This document shows positions 12,001-23,721 of a stretch of 64,000 nucleotides of DNA, in pieces. Made by a program: the position numbers and the translations under genes. The notes beneath the pieces are model-generated. The model did not search any database, was not told where the DNA came from, and saw only the letters and a program-made list of their open reading frames with translations. Source of the DNA: Lophius americanus (taxonomy: Eukaryota; Chordata; Actinopteri; Lophiiformes; Lophiidae); contig JBBDHG010000019.1 in assembly GCA_037951165.1 (NCBI GenBank), positions 7,905,001-7,969,000 of the forward strand, written 5' to 3'. Position 1 is the first letter of the stretch; each line of letters starts with the position of its first letter.

Positions 12001-13925
12001 TTTGTTGTGCATGTAAGCTACTACCTTGCATTTGTATACATAAAATTGTGAGGAATTATGCAGCCATTTTTTTCTCCTGTACCCTTTCTGTTTTTGCCAT
12101 CAACTGTATCAAGCATGTTCCAAGGATTGCACACCCTTTATGGTTGCTTTTTATTTTCCTTCTTGGCCTATGAGCTCACTAAATTATACTATTTAAACAT
12201 TAGGATACACAAACCAAGACTGTAATTATCTATATTTTACCCTGAGATCTATAAAAAGTCAGACACATTGACTTTTTAAATGCTATACCTCACATGACTT
12301 CTGTAACAACGACTATCAGCCTAATATGTTCACAGTAGGCTGATGATGTTGCTAGGGTAATGTTTGGTTGTACAAAGCTTATTTCTATTTATTACAATGT
12401 AACAAGCAGGGTTGGTTGTGGTAACGTCAAACCTACTGTTTTGGTTACATTCTGTTTAATGGAAAGGACAGAATATGGAAAATTAGAGTTTTTTTTATTT
12501 TCAATAATCAAAGTGTTTATTTGGTTCTGTATTACATATTGTACTTTCCTGTAGGAGACAAGCATTTAATCACAGATTATTTTAACCTGAAACGAGGTTA
12601 ATCACTGTTCTAGTTTGAGCATTTTCAAAGTCTGAAACAAACAGGGTGTTGGCTGTTGTGACTTTGAGCTTCTGATGGTCTTTCTGACTAGTCTTCTTGA
12701 GTATCATGTTGGCCCCCTCTGTTGGCTGTTTGATCCACTGTTGCTGGGAAGATTTTGTAGAGCCTTTACAACAGGTTGCCAATCATTGAAATATTCTGTG
12801 TTGACCCTGATTTTGTTTCTAATGGAGGATGTCAGCTGGATTTAGATTTAAGTTCATGGTTTCATTGTCTCCAAATTATATTTTTACTCCTCCTTCTACT
12901 TTCCCAACAATAAACTTCTCATATTGGAAGAGATCTTCTTCTTAGATGCTTCAAACTAAAGTATTCACATAGATATCTACTTAAGCAGGTGTCTACATTC
13001 CTGTTCAACTAAAGTGCGTGTAATCTGTCACTCTAAATAATAACTAAATAAGTGAGTAAAAAAAACCCTGTTTGTTCAGGAAATTGGGTGGCTGTTCCCA
13101 CCATATTTTGATTATTTACCTATTTAGTTTACCCAGTTAATCCCCATTGTCCAATCCCCTACTAAACTAATATACAACCCATATAAAGTCAATAAAATAC
13201 TGGCATTTCCTAGAATGCCATAGCATTCGACCGGGATCGTGCCGGGGGAATACTGAAGGTAGTTCCGGAGTTCTAGTATGACCAGCAATGTGCCCAGAGC
13301 AAAACCCCACTGAGAAGCTGTGGTTTTCTTTGAGTGCGTGAATGCATCAGTATGAACATCCTGAGAGTCACGGGATGACATCATTCCACAGGATGAGGTT
13401 GTGCCAGTCCATGAGGAAGAGGATTACTACTGGATTAATGGGGGACCCGCGCGTTATAGATTGTGGGAAATTATTTATTCTGTCGCATGAGTAATTTATT
13501 GTGCTTATATTTTTTTTGCTTTTGATAATTAGTAACAGTAAATAAGGTACAAAATATTTTGTTATTTCACACGACCTAAACTACCCAAACAAATAATGTT
13601 AATAAAGACTGGTTTGTAAACATTCTTAACCAAATATCTAATAGTGTGTTTAAGAGGAGAAGCTCCATCGCCAACCTTCCCTGAAGCACTTGTAGCATCG
13701 GCGAAGGCTGATGCAACAAGAGACTGAGTGATGTCTAAGTGAAACAACTGAATGTTATCTACCTCAGACGTATCATTTCTGCTATCTGAATCTGTAATGT
13801 GTGTAGATAGCACGTTTACTACTACAAATCTACTCGTAAAATGAATACTCAGTTTGCATCGATTACTCAATTGCCCATATTAAGTCTATTAAGTGAAATT
13901 GAAAGTGTTGAATGAAATATGTCTC
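12000..13925. other. Intergenic DNA, no gene established
   Basis: Mostly AT-rich. A more GC-rich patch at about 13200-13460 includes an acceptor-like TTCCACAG followed by an open run at 13398-13460, which I could not assign. No THAP exon belonging to the downstream zinc-finger pseudogene was recognised here. Confidence 0.35.
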
Positions 13926-14870
13926 GTATTTGACAAAAAAGCACATTCAGTGGTTCAGTTCATGCTGGAGGTGTCAAGATTACATCACAGCTATGCAAGT
14001 TGACAGCAGATGTAAGACACCAAACCGGTCTCTTAGGACCGCCTCCCTTCATCGCTGCAATGTGACATTTTTTCAAATAGAACAGGCTCCCGTTCAGAAC
14101 AAAAAGGAAATCTAAGAGCCCCCACAGGTGTATGAGCGGGTGGACTCGTGTCTCAGTCCAGACATGGAGGCTAAACTCCCATTAATGCGGAAGTAAACTT
14201 CTTAAATCAGAACCAAGCACAAGCTGCGAGCTTCTCCCCTCTTCCAATGCTGTTACTGTAAAGGGAACCACAACAGATGAAGGGAGACAGAACGACGGTT
14301 CATCGTCGCTTCAACAGTGTCACAATTCTGTTGTAAAAGTTTTAAAGGGACTCATCTTATACGGCAAGTAGACAAGAGTCACGAAGGGCAAAAAAGGATT
14401 TAAATGCCTCAAATGCAACAAGGAGTTTTAAGAAAGGCATCCGCTAATTGTGCATTTAAGAATTTGTACGCGGCCGAAAACATTCAGTTGTGACAGCTGT
14501 GATAAAGTATTCAGTCAGAACTCAAGTCGTATTGTTCACATGAGAATGCAGACTGGGGAAAAGACCCATTTTTATAAGAAATGCAGGAAAAATGTCCTTC
14601 TGGGAAACATTGTGCAGATTGCAGAAAGAGAGCAACGGCACACTAGAAAGAGGGGAAACAGACGTGGACCCCAAAGAGAAGCCCTTTAAAGGCTTTGAAT
14701 GCAACAAGGAGTTTAATCAAAAGCACCGGCTCGTTCTTCGTATGAGAGTTCACACTGGTGAAAAACCCTTCAGTTTTGATTACTGTGGCAAAACAGTCAC
14801 TCAGGACTCCACTCGTGTTGTTCACATGGGACAGCACACGAGAGAAATACTATTTTTGTGTTTTGTGTAA
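13926..14870 (+). pseudogene. Decayed copy of the THAP/zinc-finger gene's ZNF exon
   Basis: This segment aligns by eye to 18075-19085, including part of the intron before the zinc-finger exon, so it arose by DNA duplication, not retroposition. The exon-equivalent starts near 14017. The 13-14 pyrimidine-rich bases just before the acceptor in the intact gene (18157-18170) are missing here. Premature stops occur early, frames shift near 14350-14600, and zinc ligands are lost: GFECN where the intact copy has CFECD, FSFDYC where it has FSCDFC, and a finger ending in Gln instead of His. Homology fades within the seventh finger. It is not expected to make protein. Confidence 0.85.
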
Positions 14871-14935
14871 GTGTATCTGAGAAAGTGTTCATTCTCAGAT
14901 AATGTGTCTCATGGTGGAGTCCCAGAGCCTTAGAG

Positions 14936-14937
<2 letters not shown>

Positions 14938-14968
<31 letters not shown>
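14938..14968. repeat. (AAT)n microsatellite
   Basis: About ten perfect AAT units directly after the pseudogene relic. Possibly the tail of a LINE insertion, as L2-type elements often end in simple repeats. Confidence 0.9.
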
Positions 14969-14970
<2 letters not shown>

Positions 14971-15264
14971 ATACTTTGGCATTCTTCCTAGGCTGATGCG
15001 TCATCTCTTCTGGAATTTCTTTTGATTTTGGTATTGTGCTACTAGTGAAACAAACAAGAAAACGTCATACTTTTTGAAGGGATCCATCTATGGGATAATC
15101 GAGTAAACAGGAATGGAGGGAATCAGGCTTGGATGCGTCCAGTTGTTTAATGTTTGATTATCTGACACACTATTTTTAAATCCACACCAAATCAGTAGGA
15201 AGTCAAATACTTTTTTTCCCCAGCATTACAGCATAATGGACACAGCAAACACCAACAACCCTAC

Positions 15265-15450
15265 CTCCAGTCACCACAACTTGGCCTGGATCTGTACGAT
15301 TCCCAACTTTTCTTGCCTCTAACCCTTCAACTTTCAGAATATGTTCACTTGCTGTCTGATCGACCCCAACCAACGCGAAGTGCCATTGTAATGAAAAGAT
15401 CAACTTAACAGGTCAGTGGTTATAATATTATGAGTGATTGGTGTGATCCA
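15265..15450 (-). mobile_element. Tc1-like transposon fragment (family A)
   Basis: The blocks CACAACTTGGCCTGGATC, GTTCACTTGCTG and GTGCCATTGTAATGA-type sequence end in a GGTCAGTGGTTATAATATTATGA-like terminus at about 15412-15440. This is the order of the 5'-terminal part of a Tc1 family repeated at 21870, 35170, 36838, 39245, 40770, 51447 and 56080 in this window. Only the end and first transposase codons remain. Confidence 0.6.
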
Positions 15451-15520
15451 ATGTTTATGTAGACTATGATTTATCCAGGTCATGGTAAGTATCAGAGGTT
15501 TAATCAGGAACACTTGGACT

Positions 15521-15630
15521 TACTTCCTCCATTTCACCTGTCTGTCTTGGGACTACTTCCTCCATTTCACCTGTCTGTCTTTGGACTACTTCCTCCATTT
15601 CACCTGTCTGTCTTGGGACTACTTCCTCCA
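15521..15630 (+). repeat. 33-bp minisatellite, about 3.3 copies
   Basis: The unit starts TACTTCCTCCATTTCACCTG and continues TCTGTCTTGGGAC. Copies begin at 15521, 15554, 15587 and a partial at 15620. Copies differ only by T/G substitutions. The unit is a multiple of three, so the array stays open in several frames, but I see no gene in it. It sits about 125 bp before the THAP start codon, within the likely promoter or 5' UTR. Confidence 0.9.
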
Positions 15631-15755
15631 TGGGCGGATGGAGACACAAGACAGTTTAATCCCGGAAGTCATCAACGCTGACTGGTAAACTTAATCTTCA
15701 TGAAGACATGCATGGAGAGACTTCAGATGTAGGCAAATAAGGTTAGACTGACACT

Positions 15756-17640
15756 ATGCCTCACTTCTGCGCTGTGAAGACGTGCACCAATACGGCAAAG
15801 CCTGGAACAGATTTGTCGTTTCACCGTCTTCCGGTGAGGGAACCTGAGCGGCTGAAACTGTGGCTGTTTGCTTTGGACATCGATATAGACACTCCCTCGA
15901 GCGAGCTGAAAAAATACATAGTATGCTCCGAGCATTTTCTACCGGAGGATTACACCGTTAGTGGACAGCCGACCAACGATAGGATACACCGCTTTCTGAC
16001 GCCAACTGCTGTTCCGACCATTTGGGTATCGTCCCGCTCGTTACAGACAAGTGTGACGGTAAGTCCCAGTTATATAGTCTGCTTTTGACGCATGCGCAAA
16101 CAGCTCTCCTTCAGCTGTCACTATTAAAGGAATTAATAATAATAATAATAACTCTTATGCCTAACAAGGGTTTTTTTACTTTTGAGTTTAGCTATGTATA
16201 TTTTTTTTTTTCGGTGTGAAGAAGCTGTTGGCATCAATTTTGGAAATATTCACCATGCATTTTAATCAATCACCTAATCATTGATATATTCCTCACTGTA
16301 CAAAGTTGAATCTACTTGGCATTCACAATGATTTACTTTAGCACCCCACATATTTTTCATTGTAACTTTTGTCTTTTTAGAGTAATTTATTCCATGAGAA
16401 AAACAAGACAAATACAACACCCAAACCAAAACATTTTACACAATCAGTAGCTAATATGTCCCCATAAGACTTGATTCCAGTGCAAAAAAAGGTAAAACTG
16501 TGAATAGTGCATATCAGCTGTACATTATTCAACAACTATTGTAATTTTTAGTTTTAGCATTAGGATATATTCTATAAAAAATGTTATCAAAGTAATTCAA
16601 TTATAAATGAAAACCCTTTAATTTTTTGCGTTTTTGTTTTAAATTTCTCTTGTAGTATTCAGAAGATGGCACGATTACTGATGAATCATCTGACACGTCT
16701 AGAGGTAAGATCTTTAAAAGCTGAAAAAATAATCTCTTGAACATCTGGTGCGAGGGATATTAATTACTAAATAAATAGACCTAGACCTATCACGATATTA
16801 ACCATATTGTGATATTAAGTGGTAAGGTGATACACAGTCTTCCTCCATAACCACTATTACCTTCTCTGGTCACGACATTCCCCTCTCTTCATCAGTCACC
16901 AACCTCGGCGTAAGATTCGACCCTCAACTCACTTTTGAATCCCACATCAAACACATCTGCAAGATCTCCTTTCATCATCTCAGAAATATTTCCAAACTTC
17001 GTTCTTCACTCACCTTAAGTGATGCTGAAAAGCTGGTTCACATGTTCGTCTCCTCCCGACTGGATTACTGTAACGCACTTCTCATCGGGATCCCTGATAA
17101 AAGTCTTCAAAGACTTCAGTATGTTCAAAAAAGTGCTGCAAGGATCCTGATGAGAGTTCGTAAACACAAACACATCACCCCCGTTCTTCATTCCCTTCAT
17201 TGGCTTCCCATCTCCACCAGGATTGATTATAAGATCTCTCTCCTCACTCACCAGTGCATCCATGGTAACGCACCCCCCTACCTTAAAGAACTACTCACCC
17301 CACTGACCTCAACACGATCCCTCTGTTCTACCCACTCATACCGCCTCCTCCTTCCCCGGACTAAGCTCAGCACCATGGGTGATCGGGCCTTCTGTTCTGC
17401 TGCCCCTCGTCTGTGGAATGCCCTCCCTCACCATCTGAGGGCTCCACAGATGACTGACACATTTAAAAAAGGACTTAAAACTTTCCTTTTTATCAGAACC
17501 TATAACTTTAATTAACATTGCTGCTTTTTGGTCATGTTTTTATATAGTTATTATTTTATTTGTTATTGATGCTTTTATCTGCTTTTACTTTGTAGCACTT
17601 TGAGATTTGATCCAAATGTAAAGTGCATTATAAATTAAAT

Positions 17641-17673
<33 letters not shown>

Positions 17674-19292
17674 GTTTTGAGGTAATTGCGTAAGAATTAA
17701 CACAGGTTGCACATATCTACAGTAAATTTTTATATATATTAAGATCTCATGTTTGAAAATATTGTACTTTGTGTAATATCGAGATGTATTTTTTCAAGAA
17801 GGGTTCATTTAACATGTTACAATTTGTGCAAAAGATAAATCAGCCAGAGAAATGAACTATTGTAGCAGTGACAAATTTTAGCAGATAAATGACAAGAAAT
17901 GGAAGAAGGGAAATACCATAGATAGGTTTTTAAATGGTGTCCTAAATCAGTTTGTCCAAGAGGGAGTAGTGTCAAGTATATTCTGCAGCTGTAAAATGTC
18001 CAGTCTAGTACATTTCTTGGTTATATTTAGTTAAAGTAATAAATATAAGGGAACCTTATCAGAAAAGTATTTACCTAAAAAAAGCTTGTAATCTTGTGTG
18101 TGCATGCTGGAGGTTTCAAGTTTACATCGCAAATGTGCCTGCTGACAGCAGATGTCCTCTCTGTCCTTCAGACACCCAACCGGTCTCTGAGGAGTGCTCC
18201 CCTTCATCGCAGCAATGTGACGTTAAAAAGAAGCAGACTTCCGTTCAGAAGGAAACAGAGACTCTAGAACACCCACAGGTAAAAGAGGAGCCGCAGGATC
18301 AGTGTCTCAGTCCAGGCATGGAGTCCGATACTCCCATTAATGCCGAAGTCAGGCTTCCTGAATCGGAACCAAACACAAACTGCAAGCTTCTTGCATCTTC
18401 CGCTGCTGAAATTGTAAACGAAAACGATGAATGTAATAATAGCGATGGTTCATCGTCACCTCAACAGAGTCATAGCATTGAAGTTTATTTGGAACTGGAA
18501 CAGCCTCCTAGGGAAGAGAAGTCTTGCCGACTTTGTGGTAAAAGTTTTAAAAGGGACTCTCACCTTATAAGGCACGTAGACAAGAGTCACGAAGGAAACA
18601 AAGCCTTTAAATGCATGGAATGCAGCAAGGAGTTTGAACAACGCTACCAACTAGTCATGCATGTAAGAAGTCACACGGGTGAAAAGCCCTTCAGCTGTGA
18701 TTTCTGTGACAAAACATTTGCTCAGAACTCAAGCCGTCTTGCTCACATGAGGGTGCATACTGGGGAAAAACCATATTTTTGTGCTAAATGTGGGAAAGGT
18801 TTTGCCACAAGTAATCATTTAAAAATCTGTAAAGTGCAGAATGACAGCAACGTCACAATGGAAAAATGGAAAGGAGATGAGAGTCCCAAAAAGAAGTCCT
18901 TTAAATGCTTCGAATGTGACAAGGAGTTCAGTCGGAACCGTCAGCTGGTTCGGCATGTGAGAGTTCACACTGGTGAAAAACCGTTCAGTTGTGACTTCTG
19001 TGACAAAACATTCACTCAGGACTGTAATCGCATTGTTCATATGAGACAGCACACTAAAGAGAAACCCTATTTTTGCGAGAAGTGTGGCAAGAGTTTTGCC
19101 AGGAGCCATCACTTAAAGTACTGCACAGTGACCCAAAACAAAAGTGTTAACAAGTCTTTTCGCTGCTCAACATGTGGCAAAAGTTTTCACACAGACTCGG
19201 AGCTAAAGGTGCATATGGAAGTTCACGAGTCATGGAAACGACACATCAACGAGAAACTGCAATGTCAGGAGATGGAAGAGAAAAAAACCTAA
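15756..19292 (+). CDS. THAP domain / C2H2 zinc-finger protein, 3 coding exons
   Basis: Exons 15756-16058, 16656-16704 and 18172-19292 join in frame (phases 0 and 1) to give 490 residues. Residues 1-90 are a THAP domain, a C2CH zinc DNA-binding fold: C5, C10, C57 and H60 are spaced as required, with the conserved W36 and an AVPTIW box at 85-90. A short acidic linker (YSEDGTITDESSDTSR) follows, then a Ser/Glu-rich region with VKEEPQD near residue 154, a possible SUMO site. Eight C2H2-type fingers span about 236-470. Fingers 2-4 and 5-7 look like a duplicated triplet, and fingers 4 and 7 lack both zinc-binding His (HLKIC, HLKYC). Linkers are mostly TGEKP, typical of DNA-binding arrays. Likely a nuclear transcription factor; targets unknown. 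No standard gene symbol is assigned. An L2 fragment lies in intron 2. Confidence 0.85.
16836..17671 (+). mobile_element. 5'-truncated L2-type LINE, inside THAP-ZNF intron 2
   Basis: An open frame from before 16838 to 17515 encodes the C-terminal end of a non-LTR reverse transcriptase polyprotein. Recognisable blocks are NLGVRFDPQLTFESHIKHI, SRLDYCNALLIGIP, VQKSAARIL, ITPVLHSLHWLPISTRIDYK and RLWNALPHHLR. This is the thumb/C-terminal region common in fish L2-like LINEs. The catalytic domain is missing, consistent with 5' truncation on insertion. The element ends in an (ATT)n run at 17642-17671, the expected simple-repeat tail. It lies in the same orientation as the host gene. About 225 codons remain open, suggesting a fairly recent insertion, but it cannot move by itself. 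Confidence 0.85.
17642..17671. repeat. (ATT)n tail of the L2 element
   Basis: Ten ATT units directly after the LINE 3' end. Confidence 0.9.
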
Positions 19293-19620
19293 GGCGGTTT
19301 AAGTGGAGGACGCCCTTGTCCATACCGTTGTTCGGGTCTAAGAGGTAACGGCCTAACCACTTCCCTCCAAAGCAGCTGCTCAGAATTCACTGAAATGTCA
19401 CACATGCTCTGTAGGGAAGCTTAAAGCTGGGCACCTGAGAATAGGTTTCCTTTTTGTTCTTGTGTTTACATGTTTGGGTGTCTTTTAGCTTGAAGACGCT
19501 GTCATCATAGCAATCTGCATGTTTGAAAGTTAGGTAGATTTGGGAAAGGATATCATTAAACCAGTCATGATATATAGCATAGTTATTGTAAAAAGTAACT
19601 ATCACTAAATAAAAATATGT
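19293..19620 (+). other. 3' UTR of THAP-ZNF gene with poly(A) signal
   Basis: The sequence after the stop codon at 19290 has no coding content. The first convincing AATAAA is at 19608-19613, which would give a 3' UTR of about 330 bases. Confidence 0.5.
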
Positions 19621-21869
19621 GTGTTACCATAAGTTTAAAAAAATCATGAAGTCAGGAGCAATGTGTATGTAACCATTTTCCACGGAATGTATTGTATATT
19701 TGGGGAAAACAGGAAGCAGACCCATTGTTCATGAACTCCATTCATGTATCATCCATACAATAATTCAGTGGATGTTTAGTGGCCATGGATATCCTGTGCA
19801 TGTGTATTAGCATATGACTTTCATTAAAGAAACAGAGCTAGTTGTGACAGAACGTTAAGAAGATTGTGCAACAAGCAATATACATCTAGTTACCTGAACA
19901 TTGCACTAAGGATGTAAAGTATAAAACAATTTGCAGCTGGAACCAAACATGAACCTTTTATAAGCGGGCAGACAACCTTGAGCGAGTTAAAATCATATCT
20001 CTTTCCACTAGAAAAAACTTGGAGTGTTTACTCGCTGGGAAATATAGGAGTCCTTCTCAGCCTCTCGTTGGCTTGGCATGACGATTATGTTTCTCATCGT
20101 CAAAGTTCTTTCATTGAACGTTTACATGACTTAAGTCATCATCTCATCATGCCACTCTGAGGCAGAGAATGGTGGGTCATGTCTTTTTCTTTTGAGGATT
20201 TGTAAAAACTAAAAATATCCTCTCGGCCTTCAACATTGAATAACATGCTCTCCTCCCCAGGGCTCACTTTTACACAAAATGTTTTTTTGAACTGCAATCA
20301 AAACGGTTTGTTTTCTCCTGCTTATAAGCACACGCAAACAAGCAAACAAACACCTTGATCGCAAAGCCACTTGATCTCCAGCTGGTTGATTTAAGAATTA
20401 AAAATGCAAGCAGCGCTTCTCAAGGCCTCAAATTCTTCATGCTGGGGTAAACAGAAGATGATGTCCAGACCACACAAAGAGGCCATGCCTTATGTTGTTT
20501 GTCAAAAAAGGTTTACTTCCATTTTCCAGTTGGTGGCAGTATCACATCAACTATATGTACAACTGATAGAACTCTTATCAGGCATGTGAAGATTTGTCAA
20601 GGTTTGGACCATGGGCAGCAGAGTTAAATCAACTTCCTGCTTCAAGTTAAATGATCAAATTTGGCCCCAGCTTCATGGCCACACCATTCAAGTTAATTGA
20701 AAACTTTTGATAACATTTCATCATTGAGGTATTGAAATTGTACAGGCAAAATTTCAGGTCTAAGGGGCACTTTAGATGAGAAATTCATGTCAGAGTAGTT
20801 TTTTAAATAGTGAAAGATGTGCCAAATTCTCTTGAAAAATTCGGAGTAGCTACCTTCCTGTTGGGTTTAGGTTATGGCACGGAAAACTTTTTTTTTGTAA
20901 TATCATTAATGCATTAAATTTCATACTTATAGGTGTAACATGGTGGAACGTCCTATTGGCTAGTTTTCTTTCACCTGTTCCTGTAACCCTTCTGACATAC
21001 TGTCTACTGTCTCCGAGTGTGACCGTTCTGACGACAATTTGTAAAGCATCTCAAGCCTCTCAACACCAACTTCCTGTTTTGTAGCAAAAATGTACAGGCG
21101 CTGTGCAGCCATTTGATAAAAAAGTCATAGCAGTCACATTAAAATCTCATCAAGGTGTTCTTTCATTTCTCGAAGCAATTTGAGAGTAAATGGGATGGTG
21201 GGTGAAAATCTAAATATGAAATATTTCATTTCCCGTTGCCACCAGTTTGTTCTACAACCACTGCTGAATGTATGGATGTTGGTGTATGAAAGCCAGGACT
21301 CTTATCAAACATTGGAAATTTGGAGCAGATGGGATCGCGTACAGCGGAATTAGACAGTGGAGTGGAGTTACATTGTAGACGCAAATTCTAATCATCTCTT
21401 CCCCTCCCAATGTTACCACAATGTTTCATTGAAATATCTTCAAAACATTTGAGTTATTGTGTTATAATTGCACACAGACAAATGAACAAAGAAACATGTG
21501 GCACTGATCACATAACCTCCTCCAACCCTCACTGGCAGAGGTTGGGAATAACGGGTGCTGGAAGTGCAGCTTGCAGCCATGTAAAAGCTGTCTCATCTAT
21601 TAACGAAATTGATTCGCTTCTCTGCATTGTTTTATAATCTGTGTTGGTTGCAAAATAAACGTTGTACGGATCAGAACAGAAACATCTGTCTCTTGGATTG
21701 ATTGTAAATTCCATTTCTTTTTTTAACACAAGTTTATTATTTATATTAAAATATTTGTATGGCTGGTTGTGTCCCATTTATACACAATTTATGTATGTGT
21801 ATAAATGGGACCTTATGTGGAATAAGGTCAAACAGCTTAGTAAGCAACTCATCAGTGTGGTAAAAAAAA

Positions 21870-22325
21870 CACAACATTACATTACAAATCCCAATCAACC
21901 ACAACATTAAAACAACACAACTAGTATTGTGTAGGTCCCCTTTTTGCTGCCAAAACAGCCTTGGGATGAACTGTGCATTTCAATCAGACGCGCCATTGAC
22001 TTTCTCAGCAATTTGTACTACAGAATAGTACACTTCTATGGACAACACAGTAAGGCCCTTCCTCCCAATGTGCATCAGGGAGCCTTGCATGGGCCTGCAA
22101 GTTCTGGAGAGATGGTCTGATCCATTCCCCCCATCAGAATTTGGCCAAAATCACTCAGATCCTTAAGCATACCCATTTTTCCTGCTCTCAACACATCAAC
22201 CTTTAGGGAAAACTGTCCACTTGCTTAACCTGTGCCACACTCTGTCAGGCGCTATTATAACAAGTTAATGCCATTGTGACCTCACCTGTTAGTGGTTGTA
22301 TCATTAAGACTAATCAGTGTAGGGC
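21870..22325 (-). mobile_element. Tc1-like transposon, internally deleted (family A)
   Basis: The left part reads GTAGGTCCCCTTTTTGCTGC then CAAAACAGCC, the reverse complement of the Tc1 transposase C-terminal AAKGGPTQ region. The right part carries the N-terminal-coding region and the terminus ending CAGTGTAG. The catalytic middle is absent, so it is a non-autonomous deletion derivative. Confidence 0.7.
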
Positions 22326-23236
22326 ATATCAAGTTCTGAATTATTTTATTGTTTTCTCATTAGTTAAAATATTAGATACTAGAATCCAGATTAATATATA
22401 TTGAATCTAACCATAATTTCACAGCAACATGTACACAGTTGTTTTTTTAAAGACCATCCATGGTATTAACTATATCTTAAGGTGTTTCCTGTTATCATAG
22501 GTATTTTGCTGATAATACTTTATGCTTTAAAAAATGTTTGTTATTGTAATTAACAAGGGATGTGAGTATTTTCTCGTCCTTGTTTAGTAGTACCAGGTTT
22601 CCCCACTGGGGGATTCGCCCAGCTCCATCCACACAACATCAAAGATCGCCTATTGGAAAGAGAAGTGTATATGTGGTTCATAAAAAAAAGCCCTCAACTA
22701 TTTTATAACCACTATTCGTAATTAGCGATTGCAGTTTCCAGAAAAATGATGGAGTGAGCGCTCTTATTTTTGTCCCACTTACGGAGGCTAATGACGGAGG
22801 ATGGAGGGCAAGGCTGCCACACTGATGGACAAGGAATGACGAGAAGGCAAAGTCAATGAGAGCTGGTAAATAAAATAAAAATAACTGACGCCATTCTTGC
22901 GTAGCGAGCTGTTAGGCCTAGGATTCAAGCAGCATAGGGACGTTCGATTACGGCTGACAGGAGCTAGAACTGAGCTAATCGTGGGTCGCTTTAGCTAGCT
23001 TGTTGCCATGTAAGCCAATCAGGCGTAATCAGAATAGCGGATTTAGGATGTAGGTTTTTACACAATATTTTTAATCCAATGTACAATCTGCATGTAATTA
23101 AGTAGCTCTGCGTAAAATTGCATCTCCTTTTCGAGTGTTTAAATATTGTTAACTGCTTGGATTCACATGTCAAGGCTCACATGTTTGGCAGGAATAAGAG
23201 ACTGCAGAAATGTTGAGCATAGTCCTGTTCTTTTTT

Positions 23237-23252
23237 CACACCAGGGGGCAGA
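23237..23252 (+). promoter_or_regulatory. CTCF-like motif
   Basis: CACACCAGGGGGCAGA matches the core CCASYAGRKGGCRS consensus at most positions. Sequence match only. Confidence 0.35.
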
Positions 23253-23721
23253 TCGTGTTTGTTTATACATGAAGGTAACTGCAAACACTAGTCCACAATC
23301 TTGACGTGACTGCTGTGGAGCTAATTTCAACTGTTCTCTTAGTAGCATAAAGCTATGGCTCATGTTCCCTGTATCAGGTGACGGACTGTAGATAGTGTCA
23401 CGATCAGATAGTTTCCACGCGTGGATCAGCACCAGAGGGATCACAGAGTCTGTAAGATCTTAATTAGATGTTGACAACATAGTTCTAACCCATAAGACCT
23501 ATTTCTCCTTATGGGAAAATTATGTTATACAAAATAAACTTAATCATCAACAACTCAGACCAATTACTCCCTGAAGTTAGACTTGACAGATATAAAATAA
23601 ACGAAATAAGCCACTTTGAACATATTTCTGAAACTTATTTGGAAATGCTGACCCTTGTCGGAGGTTTGTGATGTTACACACATGGAATACATATGGATAT
23701 AATGTAATTTCCCCCCTCGTT

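Noticed and set aside
12582..12782. Minus-strand frame faintly like a Tc1 helix-turn-helix region
   Set aside because: A few residues (GANMILKKTSQKD) recall Tc1 transposases, but no second motif or terminus supports it.
14450..14689. Zinc-finger open frame as a separate small gene
   Set aside because: It is a fragment of the frameshifted pseudogene; its frame breaks inside a finger and aligns to the intact exon across the break.
18096..18171. Upstream ATG of the zinc-finger frame as the gene's start
   Set aside because: The sequence before 18172 is intronic (pyrimidine tract plus CAG acceptor) and the THAP and linker exons join in frame at 18172.
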